64,000 bases of DNA. Origin: Agromyces sp. H66. GTDB taxonomy: Bacteria > Actinomycetota > Actinomycetes > Actinomycetales > Microbacteriaceae. Position 1 is the stretch's first letter; each line of letters opens with the position of its first letter. Shown piece after piece: positions 8,667 through 16,632 of this stretch. Both the position numbers and the translations under genes were made by a program. Location: contig NZ_SJZG01000008.1 in NCBI RefSeq assembly GCF_004959775.1, forward strand, positions 98,395 to 162,394, read 5' to 3'. The notes beneath the pieces were generated by a model. That model saw only the letters and a program-made list of their open reading frames with translations, was not told the origin of the DNA and searched no databases.

Positions 8667-9694
8667 TGGCCACGAAGCTGCGGCATCTCGCCGCGCCGTT
8701 CGTCTCGATGTTCCGACGGCCCGCCGAGCGCCGCCGCAACGCTCGGCTGCTCGCCGAGACGCCCCCCGGCGGCGTCAACCGGCAGGAATGGGTGCGGCTC
8801 GGCGGCATCGAGCAGTGGGTCACGATCCGCGGCGCCGACCGTGCGAACCCCGTGCTCCTCGTCGTGCATGGCGGGCCGGCTTCGCCGTACATCCCCTTCA
8901 ACCCGCGGCTGTCGGCGTGGGAACGCGTCGTCACCGTCGTGCAGTGGGACCAGCGCGGCGCAGGCAAGACCTTCGTGCGCAACGGCCGGGACGACACGCT
9001 CACGGTCGACCGGGTCGTGGCCGACGGCCTCGAGCTGGCCGACTGGATCGCTCGGGAGCTCGGCCAGGACCGGGTCATCCTCATGGGCAGCTCCGTCGGA
9101 ACCGTCATCGCGACGCGCATGCTCCGTGCCGCCCCCGAGCGCTTCGACCACTACATCGGCGCGAACCAGGTCGGGCTCGCAAGCCGCGCCGCCTCGTGGC
9201 GCGAGACCCGAGCCGCCCTCGCTCGGCGCGGTGATCGTCGAGGCATCGCCGCCCTCGACGCGCTCGGCCCCGATCCGCAGGCCTGGACGCCGGAACAGGC
9301 CGAGGCCGTGAGCAAACTCGCGATCTCGGCCAGCCCGGACGCACCCGACATGGTCTACGACCTGATGCTCCCGGCGCTCATGTACACGCCGGACTACTCG
9401 ATGGCCGACATCCGCGCGATCGGCGACAGCATGGCGATCGCACGCGACGCGCTCTACGACGAGCTCCGCGATCCGGATGTCTCGGGCCGCTACGAGGTGC
9501 CGTTCCTCCTCGTGCACGGCAGCGACGACCTCGTGAACCCGGTGAGCGCGGTCGAGGCGCTGCTACCCCGTATCGCATCGCCGCGCACCGAACTCGTGAC
9601 GGTCGCATCGGCCGGTCACCTCGTCGAGTTCGCCGATCCGGAGCGGTTCGCCGACCTCCTCCGCGAGCACGTGCTGGTCGGCCGGCCCGGATAG
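8666..9694 (+). CDS. alpha/beta hydrolase, proline-iminopeptidase-like
   Basis: A 342-residue alpha/beta hydrolase. The oxyanion strand HGGPASPY (residues 69-76), the WDQRGAGKTF turn and the nucleophile elbow GSSVG with Ser143 match the proline iminopeptidase branch (HGGPG / DQRGxGxS). The acid lies in HGSDDLVNP and the catalytic His in SAGHLVEF. Relatives cleave N-terminal proline peptides or act as esterases and epoxide hydrolases; the substrate cannot be told. It is translationally coupled to the MarR gene, which probably controls it. A short basic N-terminal region (MFRRPAERRRNAR) precedes the fold. Confidence 0.85.
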   Translation: MATKLRHLAAPFVSMFRRPAERRRNARLLAETPPGGVNRQEWVRLGGIEQWVTIRGADRANPVLLVVHGGPASPYIPFNPRLSAWERVVTVVQWDQRGAGKTFVRNGRDDTLTVDRVVADGLELADWIARELGQDRVILMGSSVGTVIATRMLRAAPERFDHYIGANQVGLASRAASWRETRAALARRGDRRGIAALDALGPDPQAWTPEQAEAVSKLAISASPDAPDMVYDLMLPALMYTPDYSMADIRAIGDSMAIARDALYDELRDPDVSGRYEVPFLLVHGSDDLVNPVSAVEALLPRIASPRTELVTVASAGHLVEFADPERFADLLREHVLVGRPG

Positions 9695-9817
9695 CGCCCC
9701 ACATGAGTGCGCGGTCAGCGGCAGGCGCCGGCCGAGCCCGGGGCATCCGTACCCGACACGTGGAACGGCGCCGCGAGCGAACTCGACGGCGCCGTCCTCA
9801 CATCGGCTGTATCGACC

Positions 9818-10981
9818 TCAGGCCGCGGTGAACGGCCCGATCTCGAGCACCGTCGACCCGTCGGCGCAGACCGGGATCTGCGCGATGCCGACGACGCCGG
9901 GGCCTGCGCCGTCCGACGTGACGTAGGCCCGCAGGTGATCGGCCAAGATCGCCTCGCAGCCCCATGCCGCGGGGTCGGGCGCCGAGCCGAGCACGATCGC
10001 GGTGTCGCCGTTCTCGAGCACGAACGGCTCGCCCATGTCGTCGCCGACGGTCCACGATGAGCCGATGCGGCTTCCGTCGGCCGACTCCACGATGAGGCCG
10101 GGCCATCCCCACAGCGAGCACGCGACATCCGACGCATTCGTGAACACCAGCTCGAATCCGGAGGCCCCGTCGACCGAGAGATCCGGTCGGGAGACGAACT
10201 CGAGGGTCAGCTGCTCGTCCTGGCACTTGGCGGGGAGGGGGTCCGGGTCCTCAGGAGGGGTGACCTCGCCCGGCGCGCCGTGGAGGGGCATCACGGGTCC
10301 GAGCCAGAGCGACCACGTCCCGTCCGCGCAGACGGGGATCCGCGCGTCGTCGACGATTCCGCCGCCGGCTCCGTCCGAGGAGATGTAGGCACGCAGGCGG
10401 TCGGATGTCGCTTCGACACAACCCGACACGGACGGGAACTCCGCCGTGCCCTCTGCGACCGCCCGGCCGCCGTTCGGGGGCAGGACCGTCAGGGTGCTCG
10501 TCCATCCGGACGCGAGCGCCCAGGTGAGGGTTCCGCCATCGGCGTCCTCCGCGACCAGGCCGGGCCATCCGTCGAACGAGCACGGCTCCGATCCGGCATT
10601 CGTGAAGACCAGGTCGAACGCGAGTGCCTCAGCTGTCGACCGGTCTGGTCGTTCGACGTAGTCCATGACGAGCTGCGAGTCCTCGCAGTGCGCTGGGCCC
10701 GCCACCGCGGCGGGATCGCCCGCGTCGGCCGCCGTCGCTCCCGTCTCCGTCGCCGGCGTGACCACGACCTCCGCCGCCAGCCCTCCCACGCCGGCCACCG
10801 TGGCGGCGGACGTCGTGCTCGCGTCGGCAGCCGCGACCTCGCCGGTCGCCGCGGATGCGGTCGGCACGGCGCCCTGCCCGCCCGCGCCGGCCGCGCCGGC
10901 CACCATCGCCGGTCCCCCCGTGAACGCCGCCGTCAACGCCACCCCGGCGAGCGCTCGAAACACCATCCTCTTGGTGTGCAT
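9818..10981 (-). CDS. secreted protein with two DUF4232 domains
   Basis: A 387-residue exported protein. The start at 10981 has GGAAGG seven bases upstream; a signal peptide follows (VFRALAGVALTAAFTGGPAMVAGAAG). After an Ala/Thr-rich linker come two homologous ~130-residue units: AHCEDSQLVMDYVERPD...GPVM and AKCQDEQLTLEFVSRPD...GPF. Each has paired cysteines, a (D/E)LVFTNA...C(S)xxGWPG core and a RIPVCADG/QIPVCADG C-end, the signature of DUF4232, common in secreted or lipid-anchored actinobacterial proteins of unknown role. The duplication within one chain is clear. It diverges from the PadR gene across an intergenic region with phased repeats. Confidence 0.85.
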   Translation of the reverse strand: MHTKRMVFRALAGVALTAAFTGGPAMVAGAAGAGGQGAVPTASAATGEVAAADASTTSAATVAGVGGLAAEVVVTPATETGATAADAGDPAAVAGPAHCEDSQLVMDYVERPDRSTAEALAFDLVFTNAGSEPCSFDGWPGLVAEDADGGTLTWALASGWTSTLTVLPPNGGRAVAEGTAEFPSVSGCVEATSDRLRAYISSDGAGGGIVDDARIPVCADGTWSLWLGPVMPLHGAPGEVTPPEDPDPLPAKCQDEQLTLEFVSRPDLSVDGASGFELVFTNASDVACSLWGWPGLIVESADGSRIGSSWTVGDDMGEPFVLENGDTAIVLGSAPDPAAWGCEAILADHLRAYVTSDGAGPGVVGIAQIPVCADGSTVLEIGPFTAA

Positions 10982-11040
10982 GTCGTTTCCTTCCACGCCA
11001 CCCGATCGGGCGACTTTGGAGGGACGCTAGCATATGGGCA

Positions 11041-11099
11041 GATATCTTCCTATAGCCGACCACGATATCTTCCTATACTTCTCGTCGATATCTTCCTAT
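11041..11099. repeat. three 13-bp direct repeats, 23-bp period, upstream of padR-like gene
   Basis: GATATCTTCCTAT occurs exactly at 11041-11053, 11064-11076 and 11087-11099, start to start 23 bases each time, close to two helical turns, so all three face the same side of the DNA. The third copy ends ten bases before the ATG of the PadR-type gene. The block also lies in front of the divergent DUF4232 gene. Phased repeats of this kind usually are binding sites for a regulator; the PadR protein itself is the obvious candidate. Confidence 0.7.
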
Positions 11100-11108
11100 G
11101 CTGGGTGC

Positions 11109-11462
11109 ATGCCACGCAGACGGGAAGGGCGGCTGGTCGACCTCGAGGTCGGCATTCTCGGCTCGGGTATCGAACTCCAGGCCGAGGACGGCGATTTCTA
11201 CGGCTTCGCGCTCGCCAAGCGCATGGCGGATCGCACCGGAGCCACGGCGCTCACCGCGCACGGCACCCTGTACAAGGCGCTCGCCCGCCTCGCCGAACGC
11301 GGCCTCGTCGAGTCGGTGTGGGAGGATCCGGGCATCGCCGCGAACGAGGGTCGTCCTCGACGGCGGCTCTACCGGGTGACCGGCGCGGGAGCGGTCGCCT
11401 ATCGGGCGGAGACGGAGCAGCGGGCCACGCCCGCACCGAGCCCGAGAACCGCCTTCGCATGA
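11109..11462 (+). CDS. PadR-family transcriptional regulator
   Basis: A 117-residue PadR-type winged helix protein. Residues 1-20 (MPRRREGRLVDLEVGILGSG) lead into FYGFALAKRMADRTGATALTAHGTLYKALARLAERGLVES, the helix-turn-helix with the typical G-TLY-AL-RLE pattern, and RRRLYRVTGAGAVAY is the wing (RRYYxLTxxG in the family). PadR proteins sense small ligands or envelope stress. It is followed by a membrane protein overlapping by ATGA and a third coupled gene; this PadR-plus-membrane-protein arrangement is common for regulator/sensor pairs in Actinobacteria. The ATG at 11109 is chosen because the repeats upstream must lie outside the gene. Confidence 0.85.
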   Translation: MPRRREGRLVDLEVGILGSGIELQAEDGDFYGFALAKRMADRTGATALTAHGTLYKALARLAERGLVESVWEDPGIAANEGRPRRRLYRVTGAGAVAYRAETEQRATPAPSPRTAFA

Positions 11463-12202
11463 GTCCCGTCACGTTCGGGCCCGGCGAGGGGGTCGAGCTC
11501 GAGGCATCCGCTCGCACTCGTCACCAGGCGGCTGGGAGCGTCGACGGAGCGGTGCTCGCGTGGTGTCGGTGGTACACCGCCGACCTGCCCGAGGATGTCG
11601 CGGCCGAGCGCCGGGCCGAACTCGCCTCCGACCTGTATGAGGAGCGCGAGCACGCGGGCGCCCGGGCGACGGGGTCGATCCTCTGGAGGGCGATCCGCGG
11701 CATCCCGGCCGACCTGGCTTGGCGTGGGTCGCGGCTGCGCCGCGCCGCGCTCGGCGCACCGAGGGGCACGTTCCCGATCGCGATGCCGACGCTCGCGCAC
11801 CTGGCCGCGATCGCACTCGTCGCCTGGGGCGGGTTCATCGTCTGGCGCATCGCGCGCAGCCTGCTCATCGGCGACTGGCGCGGCGCGGCCGACGTCGCCG
11901 AGCTCTCGGTCGTCGGCCTCGTCTTGGCGCTCGTCGGGTCATGGCTGCTCATGGTCGCCCGGCGGCGCGCGTTCGCCGGCCTCGTGCTCGCGGTCGCGGC
12001 GTACCTGCTCATTCGCTTCGGCACCTATGCGCTCATGGAGACGAGCCTGACCTTCACGGCGTACTTCTCGACCTCGACCGCGCAGATGGTGCTCCTGAAC
12101 CGGGTCGCGACCGGAGCGGCCGTGCTCTTCTTCCTCTCGATGGCCGCGTGGTGGTCCTCACCGAACGCGGCCGCCGGTCGGTCGGAGGAGGCGTCGTCGT
12201 GA
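11459..12202 (+). CDS. integral membrane protein of the PadR operon
   Basis: A 247-residue protein coupled to the PadR gene by ATGA overlap. The N-terminal ~100 residues are soluble and helical (WCRWYTADLPEDVAAERRAELASDLYEE, resembling the cytoplasmic head found in PadR-linked membrane proteins), followed by about four membrane segments: LAHLAAIALVAWGGFIVW, ELSVVGLVLALVGSWLLMV, FAGLVLAVAAYLLIRF and VATGAAVLFFLSMAAWW. The role is unknown; context suggests a membrane partner or target of the regulator. The next gene starts with a GTG overlapping its stop. Confidence 0.75.
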   Translation: MSPVTFGPGEGVELEASARTRHQAAGSVDGAVLAWCRWYTADLPEDVAAERRAELASDLYEEREHAGARATGSILWRAIRGIPADLAWRGSRLRRAALGAPRGTFPIAMPTLAHLAAIALVAWGGFIVWRIARSLLIGDWRGAADVAELSVVGLVLALVGSWLLMVARRRAFAGLVLAVAAYLLIRFGTYALMETSLTFTAYFSTSTAQMVLLNRVATGAAVLFFLSMAAWWSSPNAAAGRSEEASS

Positions 12203-12936
12203 ACGTCAGGCGGCTGGCCGCCCCGGTCGCGATGGCCGGCATCGCGGTCTGCGCCGCCGCGGTCGCCCTCACCGTCACCGGTGCGTTCGGGATCTCGCTG
12301 TTCGAGCCGCCGGGTACCGAAGTCGTGGCGGCGGGCGAGACCGGGGGCCTCGACGGCGAGGAAGCGAGCGGGGCCACCGTCGACCCACCGGCCACGGAGC
12401 TGTTCCACTCCGAGCTCGTGTCGATCGAGGACCAGTCCGAGTACATGGGGCGCGAGCAGGTCATCGCCGAGTGCATGGCCGAGAAGGGCGTAGACTACCT
12501 GCCCGCGGCGCCGTGGCTCAATCAGGATCGGCAGCCGCGCGGGCTGAGCTACGAGCAGTCGATCATCTGGCTCAACGCGTTCTACGGCGAGGCGCGCGAG
12601 TCCTGGTCGGCGCCCGCTTCAGACTGGCAACGGCGAGGATGCCTTGGGGTGGGCGATCACGCCGTGGAGGTCGCCCGGGCGGCCGGAACCCCGCTCTCCG
12701 CGCCCCTGCCCGAACCCGACCCGAACGCGTTGACCGAGGAGGAGGAGTGGGCGGCGTTCCAGGAGGCGATCGCGTCGTGCATGGCCGAGGAGGGCTTCGG
12801 TGCGTTCGACGACGGCACGGACGAATGGTGGGACGCGATGTACGGTGACGCAGGCACCGGTGCCGCCTATCGCTGGGAGGACGCGGGATGCGACGGTTAC
12901 GCCGTGCACGTGACCGGTAACGACAACATGCATTGA
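12199..12936 (+). CDS. membrane-anchored or secreted protein of unknown function
   Basis: A 245-residue protein whose GTG start overlaps the preceding stop (GTGA). One N-terminal hydrophobic segment (APVAMAGIAVCAAAVALTVTGAFG) acts as a signal peptide or anchor. The outer part is acidic and holds two similar Cys-containing motifs, IAECMAEKGVDY and IASCMAEEGFGA, each followed by a later Cys in a W-x-x-x-GC segment (WQRRGCLGV; WEDAGCDGY). This CMxExG...GC duplication suggests two small disulfide-bonded units. Similar proteins occur in Microbacteriaceae without known function. It probably acts with the PadR-controlled membrane protein. Confidence 0.65.
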   Translation: MNVRRLAAPVAMAGIAVCAAAVALTVTGAFGISLFEPPGTEVVAAGETGGLDGEEASGATVDPPATELFHSELVSIEDQSEYMGREQVIAECMAEKGVDYLPAAPWLNQDRQPRGLSYEQSIIWLNAFYGEARESWSAPASDWQRRGCLGVGDHAVEVARAAGTPLSAPLPEPDPNALTEEEEWAAFQEAIASCMAEEGFGAFDDGTDEWWDAMYGDAGTGAAYRWEDAGCDGYAVHVTGNDNMH

Positions 12937-13246
12937 GCGTTCGGGCGCGGCATCCGCTCGCCGATTGTTCCGGTCGCGGGCGGCAGCGCGTTCGCCGGTC
13001 CACCTTCTGCATATCGACCCGGCAGAGAGCGACGAGTCAGTCGATGATCCGTTGAGGGCTGCGGTGCGCATGGACTCCGCTGAACTCGTTCCGCCGATCG
13101 GAAGCGGGCTCGTCCGATCGAGTACCTCGAGATCGAGTGCTCCGCGGCGCCGACACCATGATCCGAATGTCGTCGAAGTGATATTGGATTGCAAGCACTA
13201 TGGGCGAACACGTGGAACGGCCGGCCCGGCCGAGGAATCGGCATTA
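12937..13246. other. intergenic region upstream of the alpha-L-rhamnosidase
   Basis: 310 bases with open frame but weak coding character; the frame continues into the rhamnosidase without any recognisable domain before 13247. It contains the repeat shared with the MBL-fold promoter at 13174-13202 and a GAGGAA ribosome site at 13232-13237. Nothing else is evident. Confidence 0.5.
13174..13202 (+). repeat. 29-bp promoter repeat, second copy
   Basis: This segment matches 8123-8151 at 27 of 29 positions, the last 18 (TGGATTGCAAGCACTATG) identical. Here it lies 45 bases before the rhamnosidase ATG. It probably is a regulator site, and CACTAT could serve as a -10. The two copies are 5 kb apart. 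Confidence 0.6.
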
Positions 13247-15613
13247 ATGCGGATGCCGACGAGCGACGATCCTGCTTACCGTGTATCGGTGACCGCCGTT
13301 GAGATGGAGTCCGCCCTGCCGATGATCGCGTGGCGTGCCCGCATGATCGCCGCCGACACCGACTTCGACGGTGCTCCGTTGTTCCGGGGGGAGTTCCAGC
13401 TCGATGACGGGCACGGGGATGTCGTGGCGGCCACGTTGCGCGTGTCGGCACTGGGGGTCGTCGAGGCTTGGGTGAACGGTTCCGCGGCCTCCGACGAACT
13501 GCTCACGCCGGGATGGACGAGCTATGAATGGCGCGTGCGCTATGCGGAGTGGGATGTCACTGCGCTCGTCGCCCCGACGACGGTGATCGGACTCGCGGCC
13601 GGCAACGGCTGGTACCGGGGACGCCTCGGTTGGACCGGGGGATCCGGATACTACGGTGACGAACTCGGGGCGTTCGCCGAACTCCGCGTGAGCTTCGCGG
13701 ATGGACATGTGCAGGTGGTCGGCACCGACGACTCGTGGACGGCCGGACCTTCGCCCACGACCGCCAACGACCTCTACGACGGTCAGAGCATCGATGCCCG
13801 CCGGCGCAGCGATGCGTGGCTGCGACCCGGCTTCGACCACGATGCCTGGAGTGGTGTGCATGCGCTCGACTTCGACGTCGCGCGGCTCACGCCATATCTC
13901 GGGCCGCCCGTGCGACGGCAGGAGGCGATCGCACCGGTGCGAGTCTGGGAATCCGACCGGGGAACGGTGCTCGTCGATTTCGGGCAGAACCTCGTCGGCT
14001 GGGTTCGTGTCGAGGTCGCAGGCGAGGAGGGCAGCACCCTCACGTTGCATCATGCCGAGGTGCTGGAGCAGGGTGAACTCGGAACGCGGCCCCTCCGCAC
14101 GGCGGACGCAACGGATCGATACACCCTGTCGGGCGGGTTCGACGTGTTCGAGCCGACGTTCACGTTCCACGGATTCCGCTATGCGGAGGTCGAGGGCTGG
14201 CCGGGGGGTGCGGCGGCACTCCGCGCGCATGGCGGGCTCGCCGCCGTCGTCGTGACGTCCGACCTGCGGAGGATCGGCCGATTCGCGACATCCGACCCAC
14301 TGCTCAATCGCCTGCACGAGAACGCCGTCTGGGGCATGCGCGGCAACTTCCTCGACGTGCCGACCGACTGTCCCCAACGCGATGAACGTCTCGGCTGGAC
14401 AGGTGACATCGCCGTGTTCGCGCCCAGCGCTGTGTTCCTCGCGGACGCGGGCGACTTCCTGAGGGACTGGCTGCACGACCTCGCCCTGGAGCAGCAGCAT
14501 CACGACGGGCGGGTGCCGTTCGTCGTGCCCGATGTCGTCAAGTACATCGACCATGGATCGTCCCTTCTCAAGGATGAGACGACCGCGATCTGGAGCGACG
14601 CCGCCGTCTGGGTGCCGTGGGCGGTCTGGATGGCGTACGGCGATCGCCGGGTGCTGGAGGAGCAGTGGCCGTCCATGGTCAGCCATGCGCGGCGCGTACG
14701 GGGGCTGCTGTCGCCGAACGGTTTGTGGGACACGGGTTTCCAGTTCGGCGACTGGCTCGACCCCGATGCGCCGCCCTCGGCTCCATGGGAGGCCAAGGCG
14801 GATCGCGGAGTGGTCGCGACGATCTGCGCGTACCGGACGGCATCACTGGTCGCGCGTGCCGCCGGTGCGCTCGGCGAGGACGCAGCCGTCCGCGAGTTCC
14901 GGGGGATGGCCGAGGGACTCCGCGCCGCATTCACGCAGCACTACCTCGACTCCGGCCGGATCGTGAGCGACTGCACGACCGTGTACGCGCTCGCGATCGC
15001 GTTCGACATCCTCGAGGAAGCCGATCGCCGTGCGGCCGGGGCGCGGCTCGCGGAACTCGTTCGTGCGAGTGGACACCGCATCTCCACCGGTTTCGCCGGA
15101 ACCCCCTACGTCATGGACGCGTTGACTCGAACGGGGTACCTCGACGACGCGTACCGGCTCCTGCTGCAGCGGGATTGCCCGTCCTGGCTGTACCCCGTGA
15201 CGATGGGTGCGACCACCATCTGGGAGCGTTGGGATTCGATGCTGCCCGACGGCAGCATCAACCCCGGCGAGATGACGAGCTTCAACCACTACGCGCTCGG
15301 TGCTGTCGTCGATTGGCTGCACCGGACGGTCGGAGGCCTGGCTGCGCTCGAGCCCGGGTACCGACGCATCCTCGTGGCGCCCCGGCCCGGCGGTGGGATC
15401 GACTGGGCCGAGACGAGCCTCGAGACGCCGCACGGCAGGGCAGCGGTGCGGTGGTCCGTCGAATCAGGAACGTTCACGGTGGTCGCCGAGGTGCCGGAAG
15501 GAACCGCCGCGGTGCTTCGGTTGCCCGGCGTGGCTGACGAATCAGTCGGGCCCGGCCGGCACCGTCGATCGGTGCGCCTCCCGGTGGACCTGTTCTCCGT
15601 CACCGCCGGCTGA
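13247..15613 (+). CDS. GH78 alpha-L-rhamnosidase
   Basis: A 788-residue glycosidase. Domains in order: an N-terminal jelly-roll (VSALGVVEAWVNGSA...LAAGNGWYRGRLGW, the alpha-L-rhamnosidase N domain with GNGWY), a second beta domain (RRQEAIAPVRVWESDRGTVLVDFGQNLVGWVRV, concanavalin-like with FGQNxxG), the alpha/alpha catalytic barrel with TDCPQRDERLGWTGD (about residues 371-385, holding catalytic acids of GH78), and a C-terminal beta domain after SFNHYALGAV. It removes terminal alpha-L-rhamnose from plant glycosides such as flavonoids or from pectic rhamnogalacturonan. No signal peptide is present, so substrates would be imported oligosaccharides or glycosides. ATG 13247 has GAGGAA nine bases upstream. 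A terminator hairpin follows. Confidence 0.93.
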   Translation: MRMPTSDDPAYRVSVTAVEMESALPMIAWRARMIAADTDFDGAPLFRGEFQLDDGHGDVVAATLRVSALGVVEAWVNGSAASDELLTPGWTSYEWRVRYAEWDVTALVAPTTVIGLAAGNGWYRGRLGWTGGSGYYGDELGAFAELRVSFADGHVQVVGTDDSWTAGPSPTTANDLYDGQSIDARRRSDAWLRPGFDHDAWSGVHALDFDVARLTPYLGPPVRRQEAIAPVRVWESDRGTVLVDFGQNLVGWVRVEVAGEEGSTLTLHHAEVLEQGELGTRPLRTADATDRYTLSGGFDVFEPTFTFHGFRYAEVEGWPGGAAALRAHGGLAAVVVTSDLRRIGRFATSDPLLNRLHENAVWGMRGNFLDVPTDCPQRDERLGWTGDIAVFAPSAVFLADAGDFLRDWLHDLALEQQHHDGRVPFVVPDVVKYIDHGSSLLKDETTAIWSDAAVWVPWAVWMAYGDRRVLEEQWPSMVSHARRVRGLLSPNGLWDTGFQFGDWLDPDAPPSAPWEAKADRGVVATICAYRTASLVARAAGALGEDAAVREFRGMAEGLRAAFTQHYLDSGRIVSDCTTVYALAIAFDILEEADRRAAGARLAELVRASGHRISTGFAGTPYVMDALTRTGYLDDAYRLLLQRDCPSWLYPVTMGATTIWERWDSMLPDGSINPGEMTSFNHYALGAVVDWLHRTVGGLAALEPGYRRILVAPRPGGGIDWAETSLETPHGRAAVRWSVESGTFTVVAEVPEGTAAVLRLPGVADESVGPGRHRRSVRLPVDLFSVTAG

Positions 15614-15616
15614 CTG

Positions 15617-15646
15617 GGGGAACGACCCGACAGCGGGCCGTTCCCC
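15617..15646. terminator. bidirectional terminator hairpin
   Basis: GGGGAACG (15617-15624) pairs with CGTTCCCC (15639-15646) across a 14-base loop, placed between the converging rhamnosidase and the minus-strand gene cluster. No U-tract follows, as is common in high-GC Actinobacteria. Confidence 0.6.
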
Positions 15647-15690
15647 TCCCCACCGGCGTTCCCCGTTCGGCCGCCGGATACGCAGGCGCA

Positions 15691-16632
15691 TCACGACACG
15701 GGCAGCGCCAAGCCGGCGGCGTGCGGTCGGGAGAAGGCGATCTCGGCTCCAGAACGCTCGACCTCGTCGAGACCGAGGCGCGCCCGGCGCACACGACTCC
15801 GGGCGAGCGAGATCGTCGTCGCCTCGAGGTGGCTTCCCGATGGGTACACGTCCGGTGCGTTGCGCAACCCGAACTTCACGTACATCGGCGCCGCCGCGGC
15901 GATGAGGTCGGCGATCTCGTGGTGTCGGACGAACCCGCCGATGTTGTCGGGCGCCTCGACGTACACGTCGAGTGGCAACGAGGTCGCCCTGCGCAGGCTT
16001 GCGATCTGCGCCAGGGTGAGGTCGGTCGGCACGTTGATGGTCGAGGCGCCGAGCCGTTCTGCGACAGCGGCCGTCGCGGCATTCGCGATCGGCAGCATCA
16101 CCGATGTCTTCGCCTGCATGTCAGCCGGGAGGTCGCCGCTCCGCTTGAGCTCGCCGAACACTGCGAGAACGCCGAAGTCCGCCACGAGCACGCTGCGGAT
16201 ACCGAGGTCGGCCGCGCGGCGGATCTGGTTGACGGCGGCAGCGAGTTGCTCGGGTCCTCGTGCCGCCGCGGCGATGGCAGCGCCTGCGGCCGAGGAGCTC
16301 ATCGCGGAGGCATCCCAACCTGCACCGGGCCGCGCGAACAGCGAGACCTCCACCCCCGCGGATGCGGCGATGTCGGCCATCCGCCGGATCTCGCGATCGG
16401 TGAGCATACCCACACCGGACCCCTGCGACGCCCGGGTCACCGGGACGTCGAGCCGTGCTGCTTCGTCGAGGACCGCCTCGAGGCACGCCGGCCCTTCGAC
16501 GCTGGGGATCTCGACTCGGGCGGGAGCTCCGTCGGGGAAGGACTCCGCGGACCGTTGCAGCGGTGCCCACGGGTCGTGCTCGAGGGTCGAGCGCAGGTCT
16601 CCTCGGGGAACGATCGTCGTGGCGCTGGTCAT
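15691..16632 (-). CDS. U32-peptidase-like barrel protein of unknown function
   Basis: A 313-residue protein, coupled by an ATGA overlap to the preceding dehydrogenase. Sequence pieces such as RVEIPSVEGPACLEAVLDEA, ITRASQGSGVGMLTDREI, EVSLFARPGAGWD, RSVLVADFGVLAVF, ADMQAKTSVMLPIANAATAAVAERLGASTINVPTDLTLAQIASLRR and LPLDVYVEAPDNIGGF have the repeating strand-helix rhythm of a TIM barrel and resemble the U32 peptidase/ribosomal-hydroxylase superfamily. The Cys residues used for iron-sulfur binding in U32 proteins are not visible, so it is unlikely to be a standard U32 hydroxylase or protease. In this gene cluster a lyase or aldolase role on a keto-deoxy sugar acid is possible but unproven. Confidence 0.6.
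   Translation of the reverse strand: MTSATTIVPRGDLRSTLEHDPWAPLQRSAESFPDGAPARVEIPSVEGPACLEAVLDEAARLDVPVTRASQGSGVGMLTDREIRRMADIAASAGVEVSLFARPGAGWDASAMSSSAAGAAIAAAARGPEQLAAAVNQIRRAADLGIRSVLVADFGVLAVFGELKRSGDLPADMQAKTSVMLPIANAATAAVAERLGASTINVPTDLTLAQIASLRRATSLPLDVYVEAPDNIGGFVRHHEIADLIAAAAPMYVKFGLRNAPDVYPSGSHLEATTISLARSRVRRARLGLDEVERSGAEIAFSRPHAAGLALPVS

Noticed and set aside
12965..13246. Longer rhamnosidase starting at 12965
   Set aside because: The first ~94 residues have no conserved pattern and include the promoter repeat; the ribosome site is before 13247.
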